Shown here: positions 11,244 to 22,986 of the stretch, one piece after another | Numbering within the stretch: position 1 is the stretch's first letter | Layout of the letters: each line of letters opens with the position of its first letter | Assembly (NCBI GenBank): GCA_948146395.1 | Contig: OX411545.1 | Span: 15,365,526 to 15,429,525 of the forward strand | Length of the DNA: 64,000 bases | DNA from: Fragum whitleyi | Lineage: Eukaryota > Mollusca > Bivalvia > Cardiida > Cardiidae | Direction of reading: 5' to 3' | Notes under the pieces: generated by a model | The model's input: only the letters and a program-made list of their open reading frames with translations | The model's database searches: none | What the model was told of the DNA's origin: nothing | Made by a program: the position numbers and the translations under genes

Positions 11244-11491
11244 TTAACCCTTGTCATGCTGAATCAATTTTGGCCAAAAATTTTCATCAAAATCAAAAGG
11301 CAAAAGGCAATGAAAGTACCAACTGTAGGTAAAATTTTTATTTGAAAAACTAAATCTATCGACCATTCTGTTTTGGAAGTGAAAAACAGGTGGTGTAGAC
11401 TAACATCAGACTGCACATATGTGCAGGCTGATGTTTGTCTAAAGCTCCTGCCAAAGAAGTAATATTCCGGGATCAGCATGACAAGAGTTAA
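11244..11491. mobile_element. piggyBac-like MITE with TTAA duplication
   Basis: It is 248 bp long. The left end is TTAACCCTTGTCATGCTGA; the right end, reverse-complemented, is TTAACTCTTGTCATGCTGA, which is 18 of 19 identical. TTAA at both ends followed by CCCTT-type termini is the hallmark of piggyBac-superfamily insertion. An internal hairpin sits at about 11402-11437 (CATCAGACTGCACATATG and complement). There is no transposase. Confidence 0.8.
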
Positions 11492-11494
11492 TAA

Positions 11495-13129
11495 ACTTTA
11501 TGTCCAAGATTGAAACTTGACCAAGATATTTAAACTTGTTCAAAAACCTTTGAATAAATCGCAAGGACTAGATGCACATGAGAATCGACGGGGAGACAGG
11601 CGACATGAAACAAAAAAGCATGTTATTCCGTTGGAAAACTTAAAATGTCGAATAAAGTAAATCTCGACAATAAATTTGTCTTTTGCATTATATAATTATC
11701 TAGTTGAGAAAAAGAATTTAAAATTCAAGATTTTTGTTTTTGTTTAAATTTCTGTTTTCTTTTTCAGTCTGTGTTTATTATTTTAGAAGTAAGTTAAAAC
11801 AAAAACAAAATTGCCTGATATTTTCATGCGTTATACTATTGCAGTGTACGAAGGGTACATTCTATTACATTGAAATGAGTTTACATTATTCTTTATTCGG
11901 GAAGTTAAAAACCTGCGACTTATTATGTTGCTTTCGGAGTTAAAAGAATAAAATGATATGTATTATATAACTGTAAATTATAATTCCAATTAAGAATGTT
12001 CAAACCCAGTAACTTTTTTGTTAATGAGTGAAAACATTCTTTATTTGAATCACGTATTAATATCATAAATAAATTATATTTTCTTGCAAGTTGATACGAT
12101 TCAAAGGTCTGACATCGGGAATAAAATAAACAAAAAAGAAAAAGAAAATATGAATGAGGTTTCATACATAAATGAAATTAGAGTTTTAAGCTCACATGAG
12201 CCCGCCTGAATAGCTGAATCACTAGGTAAATTTCAAAGAAACGCTGTCAGAATGTTACTTTGAGACCCTCTTTAAATGTTGTTCGCAAAACTTTGATTGG
12301 CCCTTTGATTTGTGCACGGTAGAGCAGGGCATTTTCACGTTGAAATCTTTGAAATACATCTTCTCCTTTACCATTCGGTAGGTTCAGTGCACCTTTACAA
12401 AAATGTTCCCTTGGTGATAATGTCAAAAACTGTTCACAACTATTTGACTGACTTAAAGAAAAAGGCGGTTACATGTAACTGAAGATGTGCGCTGAAGACT
12501 TCGTTTTAGGGAGTATGGGACATTGTTATCAAGCCTTTCTTTTCAAATTCGATTAAATGAAGATTGTTGATTACAATTGACATTGCAATAATAGTGGTGC
12601 ATGTATATAACAAATATCCTCCTCGGATGATATTATCCCTATCGCTACATTCTTCACGTGAACCGCATTGACAGAATCGTTTGACTTTGAAAAGAAAATA
12701 ATACGTCATTTCCGAAAAAAATATCGGTTATCAAAATAAAAACAGAAAATGATTTTTTGGAACACACTTTGAGAACTGTGACGGTGAGACAGCATGTCAG
12801 TCAAAAGTAAATCACGGAATCGGGCGATAAATCACGACAGGATCGGTCCTAAAAATGTGATAATCAAAGCAATCAAGTACCTTGAGCGATTTTATTCATT
12901 ATCCCGCCCAACAAGTTGACGTGTTAGGAGATTGGATGGAGAAGTAAAATTGGATGAATAAAAAAAACTTGAGATAAAAATAATAGAATAGAAAAAAGAT
13001 AGTTTTCCAAGATACGACACCCAGTTCTTTAAATGTTACTTGCAGGGGTCAAATACACCATCGGTAGTATTTCTACTTTTAAACATGTAGTGAATAATTG
13101 TAATAATCATTAAATACTGTCTACGGCTT
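11495..13129. other. Long AT-rich spacer, no supported feature
   Basis: Read on both strands. Frames of 60-80 codons occur here, but none has a recognisable domain, splice context or repeat signature. Confidence 0.5.
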
Positions 13130-13158
13130 ACAGTAAATTACATCGTGAAATTGACACC
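13130..13158 (-). mobile_element. Solo MITE-A terminal repeat
   Basis: ACAGTAAATTACATCGTGAA followed by ATTGAC is a MITE-A/B end with no body. It lies just 5' of the truncated LINE. Confidence 0.7.
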
Positions 13159-13199
13159 TGCCAAAATTTTGAAAAAGAGTTTGTAGTATTATAGTGTCT

Positions 13200-15825
13200 G
13201 GGGTAACAATAATTATTTTACTAAAAAATGAACACTTGATTGTTATTTAAGACTTCGTAAAAATTATGCAAAATTGTTCAAAAACAACCAATACAAAATG
13301 GAAAAAATACGCTAACGATAAAAATAAACCTTGGTTTAATGCAGAATGCAACGAAGCACGTAAAGCATTTAATAAAAGAAGAAATAATTATAATCGAAAT
13401 AAAAATAACGATCATTTGCGATCAGAATATTTAGGATCAAAAGCCGAGTATAACAAAATAAAAAAGAAAAATAAAGCACAATTTATGAGCAGGGAAAAAC
13501 AAACGTTAACAAGCCTCAGTAAAAACAAACCGAGAGAATTTTGGAAAAAAATAAAAAGTCAGTACTCGAAAAGACAAAGTACTTGCAACCCGATAAGCCC
13601 ATCAGATATGTACGAGCATTTTAAGCAATTGTACCAATGTGAAAATAAAACCGATGAAAATCTTTATTCCGATGATGATAATGATCACGTTTTCGATGAA
13701 AATTTAGACCAGTGCATCTCAATGGAAGAACTTCAGCGTGCAATTTACTGCCAGAAAAATAACAAAAGTACCGGACCCGATAACCTGCGTGCTGAAATAT
13801 TCAAATTTTCCTTTAATGAAACCAGCCCGTTTGTACTTAAATTATTCAATCGCCTATTGATGAATGGCGAATATCCAAAATGCTTTGGTGAGGGAATCAT
13901 CCATCCAATCTTTAAAAGTGGAAATGTTAATGACCCGCAAAATTACAGAGGTATTACTCTAATCAACATTTTGTCTAAAATCTATTCGCAAATTATTCTT
14001 AACCGTTTAAATCAGTGGATAGAAAAAAATGAAAAGATCGTTAAAAACCAGTTTGGTTTCCCAAAACAAAAGTCTACCATCGATTGTATTTTCGTATTAC
14101 ACTCGATTATAGCCAAAACGCTCGCTTACCATAAAAAACTGTACTGTGCATTTGTAGATTTTGAGAAGTGTTTCGACAAAATTGATAGAAATTTCTTGTT
14201 TCATAAACTTATCTCCGAAAAAATCAGCACAAAAATTATTGCTGCAATTAAAAGCATGTATAATGTTATCAAGGCGCGTGTGAGATGTAACTCTGAATTC
14301 TCTCCCTTTATTGAATCTAATGTTGGAGTTAAACAAGGTGACAATGTTCCACGATCTTGTTTTTATTCTTCGTAAATGATATTGTAAACAATTTTAACTC
14401 AAATGTCGATGGATTATTTACTTTAGACAACATTAAATTGTTCATTCTACTATTTGCTGACGACGCCGTGTTATTTGCAGAAACTCCTCAAGCCCTCCAA
14501 TCTTTATTAAATGACCTCCAAACCTATTGTGATAGATGGAGTCTTACAGTTAATACAAATAAGACAAAGATTATGATTTTTGAACGAGGTCGCAGCAGCA
14601 GTTATGATTTCATTTACAACGGAACAAAACTAGAAATCGTATCGACTTTTAAATATCTAGGCGTAAATCTTTTCAAAAATGGAATTTGGAATCGAACCCA
14701 TCAGAAATAAGCACAACATGCTTCCTTTTCTCTTCATAACCCTTTTACTGTTTTTAATCAACTAGATTTAACAACCAATGATAAATGTAAATTATTTGAC
14801 AACTTGGTAGCGTCCATTTTAAATTATGGAGCAGAAATATTTGGATATCAAGAGTGTAAAAGTATTGACGCTATTCACTGTAAATTTATAAGAAAAATCC
14901 TATGTATTCGTAAAAGTACTAATCTTGATGGCCTATATGGCGAGCTAGGCAGATATCCAATGCAAATCCAAAGAAAACTTATAATGTTAAAGTATTGGTT
15001 AAAACTTGTCAATTCAAATGAAAATACTCTAATTAAATCAGTTTATAATTTGCTTAGAATTGATACGGACAATAATAATACATTGAACGGACTTAACTGG
15101 GCTTCACACATTAAATCAATATTAGACGAATGCGGTTTAACATACCTATGGGTTAACCAGAACAGTACACATCTAAACTATCATTTTATTAAACAACGAA
15201 TACTCGATTCTTATATGCAAGTATGGCATTCCAATATCAACGATTCGAGTAGGCTAGAACTCTATAGCCAGTACAAAGATGTATTTGAGTTTGAGCCATA
15301 TTTAGACAAAATTTATAATACAAAACATAGAAAAGCTCTAACGCAGTTTAGACTTTCATCACATGATCTTTTAATCGAACGAGGTAGACACTTGAACATT
15401 CCAAGAGAACAACGCATCTGTAAACATTGTAATATGAATAAAATTGAAAATGAGTATCATTTCTACTAGTATGTCCAAAATACCACGAATTAAGAAAACA
15501 ACTTTTTAGTAAGTATTTCTGCAGATGGCCAACTTTGCATAAATTCAAAAACATTATGTCCTCAAAAACGCAAACGACAGTTCAAAAATTAGCAAAATTC
15601 ATACATACAGCTTTTGAAATCCGACCCGAAACTTAACATTTTTTCAACAAAAATCAAATTTCATTAGGAAATATGTTGTATACCGTTTATTTCAGAATAA
15701 CCTTCTCTTGAAAATGTAACATGTTTGCTTTCTCCATGCATGTATTATGTTTATGTTATTTTGTAATCAGCTATGAACTTGTAATTTTATGCTGAATAAA
15801 ATTGAGTTGAGTTTGAGATTGAATT
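13200..15825 (+). pseudogene. 5'-truncated non-LTR (LINE) retrotransposon, RT pseudogene
   Basis: The first frame (13266-14350) begins in the linker after the missing endonuclease domain (KPWFNAECNEARKAFNKRR). It then covers the reverse transcriptase: NNKSTGPDNLRAEIF, the GIIHPIFKSG and NYRGITLINILSKIYSQII blocks, KNQFGFPKQKST, and motif A FVDFEKCFDKIDRN. A frameshift near 14350 moves the frame to 14357, where motif C FADDAVLFAE and GVKQGDN-linked sequence continue. A TAA at 14708-14710 interrupts that frame. A further shift near 15467 is needed to reach the Cys/His knuckle end (CKHCNMNKIENEYHF, then VCPKYHELR) and the final stop at 15634-15636. The 3' UTR ends AATAAAATTGAGTTGAGTTT. The catalytic Asp residues survive, but the copy is dead. 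It belongs to the same clade as 45090-47010 but to another family. Confidence 0.9.
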
Positions 15826-16022
15826 CTCTGTTAAGGCATTCTATTCAATAGGTCAGGAGTCCAGGAGGCGGGGGTGAGCGATTAAGGGCCATCAGGGTCC
15901 ACATGCAGTTAAACAACTCGCTTTTTATCTGCATAAATTTCCTTCTACATGTATACTTGTTAAAAACACGTAAAAGTCTAAACAAGATTAATCTACGTAT
16001 CTCTATTTTTGTCAAATTTCAG
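15640..16022. other. LINE 3' UTR and spacer before the orphan exon
   Basis: The LINE tail ends near 15825. Bases 15826-16022 are unique sequence, ending in a plausible 3' splice acceptor (TTTTTGTCAAATTTCAG). Confidence 0.55.
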
Positions 16023-17211
16023 AAATCCAGTTCAAACCCAGCTATTAGATAACAACCAGTCAACACGTTCAGACACCAAAACTCAAGAGAAAACCATGGA
16101 GTTGTCAGGACCGACAGGACAAGCTATATTCGGGGTCAAACTTAGACCGTCCCGTAAATCGGCACCGTCACCAGTACGGAAGGAAAATCAATTTTCGTTT
16201 CCAGGTTCTACAAACTCTAAAAGAAATACGTACGATTCCCATAGTAAATCCCTAGAGAAAAACTCAAATAACGATCGTGATAAAACTGATGAAACCGAGA
16301 AGTCTGCAACGGAAGTTCCATCTTTAGAGAAGTCAATTAGGTGTGCTTCTCGAAATATTCACGCTGGTCCTGGTCTGAAAGACTCAGCTGGTCACAAACA
16401 ATATACAGACTCTGGTTGTGATTTATCAATAAATAATGAGGCATGTAGACTGTCGTTGGTGGCAGTGACAGGAAAAGATATCAAAACTGAAAAGTTGAAC
16501 ATTAATACCCGAAATGATACTGAAGAGATTGATAATTCGAGGCTAGTAAAAGAAGAATCTGTTTCCTCTAACGTAGAAAAGTATCTTACAAACCCAACTA
16601 TTTATGCAATTAAACGGGGAAATTCGCCAGAATGTTTAGAAAAAGAAAATAGATGTCATGAAGAAATCATGGACAAACCAGATCCGGTTGTTGACAAAGG
16701 CAATCAAATGAAGCAGACCGAACAAGATCATAAACTTGAAACAGAACTAAGTGTTGAAAAGATAACGGTTGATGCTATTGAACTCAGAACAAAAACTGAC
16801 CATTCCGATGTCGACATATCTGGTGTTGAAATGAGGCGTTCACGTAGAAGTAACAGAAATAGTAATAGAAACAAATCTTCTAATGAGTCTTGGTCCAGAA
16901 GTATTCGATCACGTGGTTCGTCACGTGATGACCTGGTAGCTGCTGTGCCTGAGATAAAAATAGAAGCAACTGAAGCTGATGACCTATCAGACGAAGTGTT
17001 TGATATTAATGAAATTCTTGGCCCTCTGGTAAAACTGGGGATTAATGGCTATGATGACCAGACAAACAAAAGTGTTACATGGAAATCAGAGGCTTGCATA
17101 ACCCTGAAAAATTATCTAGAGAAAAATTCTGAGGACGCCTTTGATTTATCGAATCACATGAAAAGTACGGATAATTCGTTTGAGAAACTGAGAAATCTCT
17201 TGTGTAACTGA
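16023..17211 (+). CDS. Terminal coding exon of an unrecognised polar protein
   Basis: An open frame of about 396 codons runs to a TGA at 17209-17211. It is by far the longest non-transposon frame. No ATG lies at its 5' end. Instead TTTTTGTCAAATTTCAG (16006-16022) looks like a splice acceptor, giving a phase-2 exon that starts A|AAT CCA. The alternative is an intronless gene starting at ATG 16096, whose context ACCATGG is an excellent Kozak match. The protein is rich in Ser, Asn, Lys, Glu and Asp and has no membrane segment. Near the start it has GQAIFGVKLRPSRKSAPSPV, a GVKLR-type motif that I recall from some actin-regulatory proteins (weak memory). Later come a basic Ser/Arg tract (RRSRRSNRNSNRNKSSNES) and an acidic C-terminal segment (DDLSDEVFDINEILGPLVKL) with predicted helices. 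Upstream exons were not found. I do not recognise the gene. Confidence 0.7.
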
Positions 17212-17700
17212 CTTAAAAAAAAGTTCCTTTCTATGAAAGTTCTAAAAATATATTTGACTGATCAAGGACGAAAAGACTTTTGCTTAGAAAAATACAAATC
17301 CTATTTGGATATGTGGGTCTTTAAGGTTGACATCGATCGAAACTTTCTGTTTCAGAATTTCGAATATAAGATAATCATTCTGAATTCCTTTATTATGATT
17401 TTTGAAAGAAAAAACTATTATTGACCATTTACGCGCGTGTGTTTGTTTGAAAGCCGCTTAATGCGCTTTTAATAATTTTAGTCATATCGCTGAAGTTAGC
17501 GCAACTAACAATGGATTCCGGGTATTTCTGTCTGCAGTTGTACCATGATAACCTTTCTTAGCCTCCATTTGCTGTCCCATATGTTAACGATAACAACCCA
17601 TTGGTGAGAGACTCATTTCGGACCGGATATGCGCTTCCGACGCGGATCTATCCAATACAAATAACTGCATATGTGATATTTCTTGGAAAATAAAGATTGT
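17212..17700 (+). other. Putative 3' UTR with AATAAA signal
   Basis: Noncoding sequence follows the stop. The first clear poly(A) signal is AATAAA at 17689-17694, followed by GT-rich bases (GATTGTGTTTGG) that fit a downstream element. This supports a transcript ending near 17710-17720. Confidence 0.55.
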
Positions 17701-18020
17701 GTTTGGTATTGAAAGCCGTTACGTAATGAGATCATGCGTGGTTTTATCATTTAGGGAAGCAAACGTGCGTTTAGAGAGAAATCAAACTTGTTGGTTCAAA
17801 TTCGGGTAATGTAAGCGTCAAGTTGGTATGTTTATTAGCAGGGCGTATCAGCGTGCCCGATTTTGACTTAACGACCCCTATGAAACATGTTTAAGATCCT
17901 TCAATGACAGACAATTTTTTTGAACTTCTTAAACTAGTTCTTGAATAGCTAAAACTAGTACTTGAACCAGTTCTCGAACTTCAAAGTTCTCGAGTTCAAC
18001 AACTAGTTTCTGAAATGGTT
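17700..18020. other. Spacer, nothing recognised
   Basis: It includes a run of short self-similar AACTAGT/CTTGAA motifs (17925-18005) but no gene. Confidence 0.4.
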
Positions 18021-18345
18021 CATCACTCCAATCATTTCTTTCAAAATACTCACCCAAACTCAAAAAATTGAAATCATCGAAAAACACTTCAAAGTCGTTT
18101 AAAGGGTTTATATTTCATTCAAACCGATAAAACCATACTATGATTGCATTGGCTGGCGTGGATTTAAAAGGGTCTAATTGGTCTCTGAATATATAAACAT
18201 CAACGGAATAATACGTTTACCCTATGAATGGGAAGTCTTAAATTGTATTACTTCCCGTGAATTCTATCCATAACTCGCCCCTCCAACTCAATCAATTTCA
18301 TTTCGCAATTAGTTCTAATTCCTTTTTCTAGTCAATTTCAGGAAT
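18021..18345 (-). mobile_element. MITE-B, 5'-truncated copy
   Basis: It contains CATCACTCCAATCATTTCTT, the GCATTGGCTGGCGTGGATTT block and the reversed left arm (CAACTCAATCAATTTCATTT), ending in GTCAATTTCAGG. The outer right terminal repeat is missing. Confidence 0.75.
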
Positions 18346-18349
18346 TATT

Positions 18350-19150
18350 TGGTGTGCCTTTCAATTATATTTTGTGCGTATCTGGATAAATTTAAAGACA
18401 CTTATGTTTCAACATCTGACGTAAAATATCGAGACTGTACTTTAAGATCCAACTGAATTACCCAAATAAATCACTAGAATTTGGTCACGATTTTTGTCAA
18501 TGGAGTTTCTCATTAGACGAAGCTTTCTAGAAAATAAACCACTTGTCGTTTGAGATTAAGAGGCGGAAACTGCTAACGGAATCACGTGTTGCTGACATAA
18601 ATCTAAGACATCTAGAAAAGAATTTTCTTTTGCCCTCGCGTTTCTCCAAATGAAAACTGCGATAAAATACGTCACCCGTGCAAATTTGTTTTGAGCAGTT
18701 GATGTTTTTTTAAGTATTCATATTACAGCTTGCTTAGGGCTATATATTACTATCGAATTAGGGTCTTAATATTGCAGTTTGGTTTAAGTATTCTAATTTT
18801 GGTACAACAGTCGCCGTTTTTTTTTTAATTGTATTACAGTCTGTTTTGACCGCATAATAATCAAGATTATCTCTACTTAACATACGATTACCAGTCTATA
18901 TATCGCTTTTTTTTTTTTGGGGGGGGGGGGGGGGGGAGGGCAAACTACCGACTGATGTACGTCTTTATATTGCCTTCTGTTATTCAAGCTGTAGTAACTA
19001 CATTAAGCTGTAGTCAAAATAATTAGCATAAACTGTCGGAAATCGACGGAGGTCAAACGTAAAACACTTTCTAAAACAGATGATTTGATTGGTTATAGAT
19101 ATGTCCACCTAACTACGAACTGTCCAAGAAGTGTTTTTCTTGTCAGATCT
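18350..19150. other. Spacer with long T/G homopolymer tract
   Basis: A poly-T/poly-G run lies at about 18907-18938 and may be hard to sequence accurately. No gene was seen. Confidence 0.45.
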
Positions 19151-19583
19151 ACAGTTAACAACATTGTTAAATTGACAAGGTGAATGATTTCGGAATGATT
19201 TAGGAGTGAAATTGAATAAGTGTGTGGAGCGGGTTTTGAGTGAATTTAATGGAAGGTAATCCTATGTCGCAGATGTTGTTAAGGATGAACAAAATTTGCG
19301 ACATTAATTACCTCCCTTTTATAAAATATGCATACAAGTTGTATAGATAGCTTCCCATTTCTTCAAGAACCTATAAGACGCTAGTAATTTAAATTATGTC
19401 AATGAGAGCACGATTTTCTTCATCAAAAATTTATTTTGAATGACGTTGTTGATTCTATACTTTTTCAAAGGGTTTGAGCGTTGGATTGAGTGAGTGTTTG
19501 GAATGAATGAATGGAGCGCTGAGTGAGCGATTTAGAATGGTTTTGATTGAGTTAAATGTCAATTTCACAATGAAACTAACTGA
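19151..19583 (+). mobile_element. MITE-A, full-length copy
   Basis: It starts ACAGTTAACAACATTGTTAA and ends GTCAATTTCACAATGAAACT. The left arm, the central palindrome (19255-19315) and the right arm are all present. Confidence 0.92.
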
Positions 19584-19594
19584 TATCCTCCGGC

Positions 19595-19957
19595 AGTTAA
19601 TAACATCGGAAAATTGACGAGGTGAATGATTCTGGAATCATTTTTGAGTGAAAATGAATGAGTGTGTGGAGCGAGTTTTGATCGAATTTAAAGGGAGGAA
19701 ATTCAATGTCGCTAATTTTGTTCAGGATGATCAAAATTGGCGACAATTGTTTAACGCGTCTAATTGGAATCGAAACATCAACAGAATTCATTACAGGAAG
19801 GTAATACAATAACGATAATTTCGTTCACTTGGACGAAATTATTGCTAAATTTTTACCTGCCCTTTACTTTTATTTAAAACGCGCTCCTCCCACTCATTCA
19901 TTTCTATTCCTCTACCAAAACCATTCACACTGCCAATTTGAAGATGTCATTAACTGT
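19595..19957. mobile_element. Recombinant MITE with two left arms (A/B hybrid)
   Basis: The left half is MITE-A (AATGAATGAGTGTGTGGAGC, then GGAAATTCAATGTCGCTAAT). The right half is a MITE-B centre (GATAATTTCGTTCACTTGGA) followed by an inverted left arm (CCTCCCACTCATTCATTTCT) and ATTAACTGT. The normal right arm is absent, so both ends derive from left arms. Confidence 0.75.
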
Positions 19958-19959
19958 TC

Positions 19960-20877
19960 CTTAACGTTAAATGCAACGACCCGTTTCTTAAGCTTCGCAC
20001 TACCAAGGCATTTAAGCCATTGATAATACTAGCTTGAAATTGTTTCGATTAATCAATCTGTACTGTCCTTTTTTTAATTTAATGATATGGGCTCGAGTTA
20101 TAAAAAAAACTCGCACTCAATAGAAAACCTATACCGCGATTTTTGACATAAACTTGACCCCGGTTCTTTAGATTAATAAAAACCTATTAATTTATATTCG
20201 GATTTGCACGTGCTTTCATATGATAAAATAGCAAACGGTGTTGAATGTAAAGCATATTTTGAAAATTGACAAAATATGTCAGTAAACTGAAATTTAAGCG
20301 AATTTAAGGTCGAGATCGGTTCAAAATAACCAAGGTATACTAAACTTTAAAATCCGTAGAGATTTTTAATCAAAACAACAATTGTACAATACATAATGCA
20401 GATAATAATTTGATAATACAATCTATTATTTTCAAGCATCTGTACAGAAACCAGCTTCTAATCGTTCACTGTATGTTTCTTTCTTTTCGACATATTTTCA
20501 AGAAAATATACGAAAAGAACATTACTCTTATATAAAGAAAGGTCAACTTCGAGGATTTTGGTAAAAGAATTGGGTAAAAAGGACCTACGGAACGATTGTA
20601 ATTTACAATGGAACACACCAATCCTATTTTGAAAAAGTTGAAAAAACAACAACAAAAAACAAAACACACACAACCCCCCCCCCCACACACACACACACAG
20701 ACACTCACACAAAACCAATCAGGGTAATATTGTAATGCTGTTGGAAAATCCTTATCCTTTCGACTCCTTACATGCAGCTGAATAGAAAGAAGTGAAAAGA
20801 ACATAATTCAAGACGTTCATTCACGTAAATGTGTTAATTTTACCCCTGCCGCCAAAGTTAATTTTGAAATTTGGGAT
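19960..20877. other. Spacer with CA/C low-complexity tract
   Basis: Low-complexity A/C sequence occupies about 20633-20713 (poly-C and CA repeats). Two open frames on the minus strand across it are artefacts of this composition. No gene was seen. Confidence 0.5.
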
Positions 20878-21278
20878 ACAGTTAATTACATTGTGAAATT
20901 GACATTCACCTCAATCAAAACCATTCTAAATCGCTCACTCATCGCTCCAATCATTCATTCCAAACACTCACTCAAACCATTCAAAAACGCTCAAACTCAT
21001 TGAAAAATATAGACTCAACAGCGTAATTCAAAAAGAATTGATAGAGAAAAATCGCGATTTCACTGACATCATTCAAATCATTAGCGCCTCATAGGTTTTT
21101 GAAGAAAAGGAAAGCTATGTATAGAACTTGCATGCATATCATATCAATATCGCTAATTTTATTCATCTTGAAAACAATTTGCGATATAGGATTACCTCCC
21201 ATTAAATTCACTCAAAACTCACTCCACACACTCATTCAATTTCACTCACCTTGTCAATTTCACGATGTTGTTAACTGT
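20878..21278 (-). mobile_element. MITE-A copy
   Basis: The ends are ACAGTTAATTACATTGTGAA and GATGTTGTTAACTGT, flanked by TA. The centre is slightly shortened relative to other copies (AATATCGCTAATTTTATTCA). Confidence 0.9.
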
Positions 21279-21279
21279 A

Positions 21280-22436
21280 CCCATGTTTATTATACAGGAT
21301 AAATTGCTTTTCCCGGAGATTATCTTATGATTTTTGATTTTGCTGTTTACCTAGTGAATGGGCTATCGGAACCCAAAAAACACTTTTGTCTTTGATATTA
21401 AAAATATTAAGCAATACTTTTCGTGCTTTATTAAAGTGATCGATTAGAAGTTGGTTTCAGTTTATTATTCTATTACATCCGAGTAACAGCTTTAAGCGTG
21501 ATCATAGTAGTGTTCTTAAAACGGAGTTAAAGTATATTCTTAGTTGAGAATTAAAAAAAAATATTATCTCGGAATATTTGTTGGTAATGCACGAAATAGA
21601 CATAATATGTTCTCTCAATATTGATTCACAGTAGCCTTAATTCAAAATAATGATTATTATAGCAAAAAGCTCTGTCTGGGTCAATGATTTATTAAAACAG
21701 ACATAATCTATTTCGATGGAAGTACGAGGTTTCAAATAAACGTTACTGTAATATTTAAAACGAATACGTTGCGTGCTAACAATAGATAGACAATGTCTCG
21801 TAAAGTACTCGACGTAGGAAATCTTTTTGCACTGAAAGCGCATTGTATTTCTTTTACCGTCTACAGCTCTAAAATGGGAAAAAATCAATAAAAGGAGACA
21901 TCTCTTATGAAAATATTTACTTAAAATAAAGAAGTGAATAAGCTTATTTAAATAACGCTCAACCAAAGTCATTTATGAAAATACTATAGTAATATTCAAA
22001 TTAAAGAAAAAATCTGTATAATCATCAAAAATACACAGACAAAATTGAAAATAATCAGAAATTTACGTAAACAACTATTATCCCCAAAAGGCACTTTTCA
22101 TAAATTCGACCTTACTTTTTGAGCCAGTGTGTGACATTTCCATTATTTTCACTCATGTGCGAGATACAAACTTTAAGCAGCGTAGACAACTACATGATGT
22201 AGTAATTATATATGCTGACTGGAAGAAGATGGATTAAAACCTTATTTCTTATACGAAATTATATAAAATTTGACGTGCGCCGACTACCCCTACCGAGCGT
22301 GTCTTCTAAAGCTTTATTTCTCAACATGACCAAATCAAAATATTTGAATCTTTATCAATCTGTTGCAAATTAACGTGTGTTGTCAATTTCAGAGTTTTAT
22401 TTTAATCGGACGCTAGATTTTTTAATGACCGAAAAA
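21280..22436. other. AT-rich spacer, no supported feature
   Basis: An open frame of 111 codons on the minus strand at 21637-21972 has no domain or start context that I trust. Nothing else was recognised. Confidence 0.45.
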
Positions 22437-22463
22437 GATCACGAATTTCTGGGACAACCCTCG
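22437..22463 (-). mobile_element. Solo TACGAGGG terminal repeat
   Basis: Reverse-complemented, this reads TACGAGGGTTGTCCCAGAAA, then TTCGTGATC. It matches the ends of the 2685-3680 element. No partner end was found within a few kb. Confidence 0.6.
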
Positions 22464-22986
22464 TATATTGCATTATGAAGACTCTGGTCAGACTGTGCGG
22501 CTACACGGGCTGGCCAGAAGCTTTCATTAGCGCACATGATTCATTGTTGAAAATATCACGCTCTGGCACAATTGAAATAGACCTTGTCAGACGAGTTTAA
22601 CCTTTACCTTCAAAGATGCGAATTCTTCAGAGGACGATCAGTACTAAAATGTTCACATACGATATCAAATATTAACTCCGTCACACTTGCGGGTCCTCTT
22701 TCACGGCGATCGTCATTTAGATATACTCAGAATATAAAATTAAGCGCCCCTTACTTTTAAGTTAATAAAATTTCTATCGAAAACTTTAATAACGTAGAGC
22801 TATGTTGTCAAACGGTTAGAACAACCTTGTAGCTATTGATTAAAAACGTTTCGGATGCACGTGCATATTCTCGTGCAATGACTGTAAAGCCAGGGCTCGT
22901 GCAAAGTGGAAAATCAGCTTTTCTGTCAGATCTACTTACGTCGTGTAGCTCGTGCAATTGTTTACATTTTGATTTGAAACTCAGTC

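Noticed and set aside
13130..15825. LINE inserted into a MITE-A (solo end at 13130-13158)
   Set aside because: The rest of the MITE is not found after the LINE tail, so nesting cannot be shown.
18907..18938. Poly-T/poly-G tracts (also 4987-5015, 57004-57018, 60444-60455) as G-quadruplex regulators
   Set aside because: Simple homopolymer runs; length may include sequencing error, and no nearby gene gives a context.
20458..20804. Two overlapping minus-strand frames of 86 and 112 codons with Cys/Val/Gly runs
   Set aside because: They translate the CA and poly-C low-complexity tract at 20633-20713.
21637..21972. 111-codon minus-strand frame
   Set aside because: No recognisable motif, no splice or start context, and AT-rich composition.
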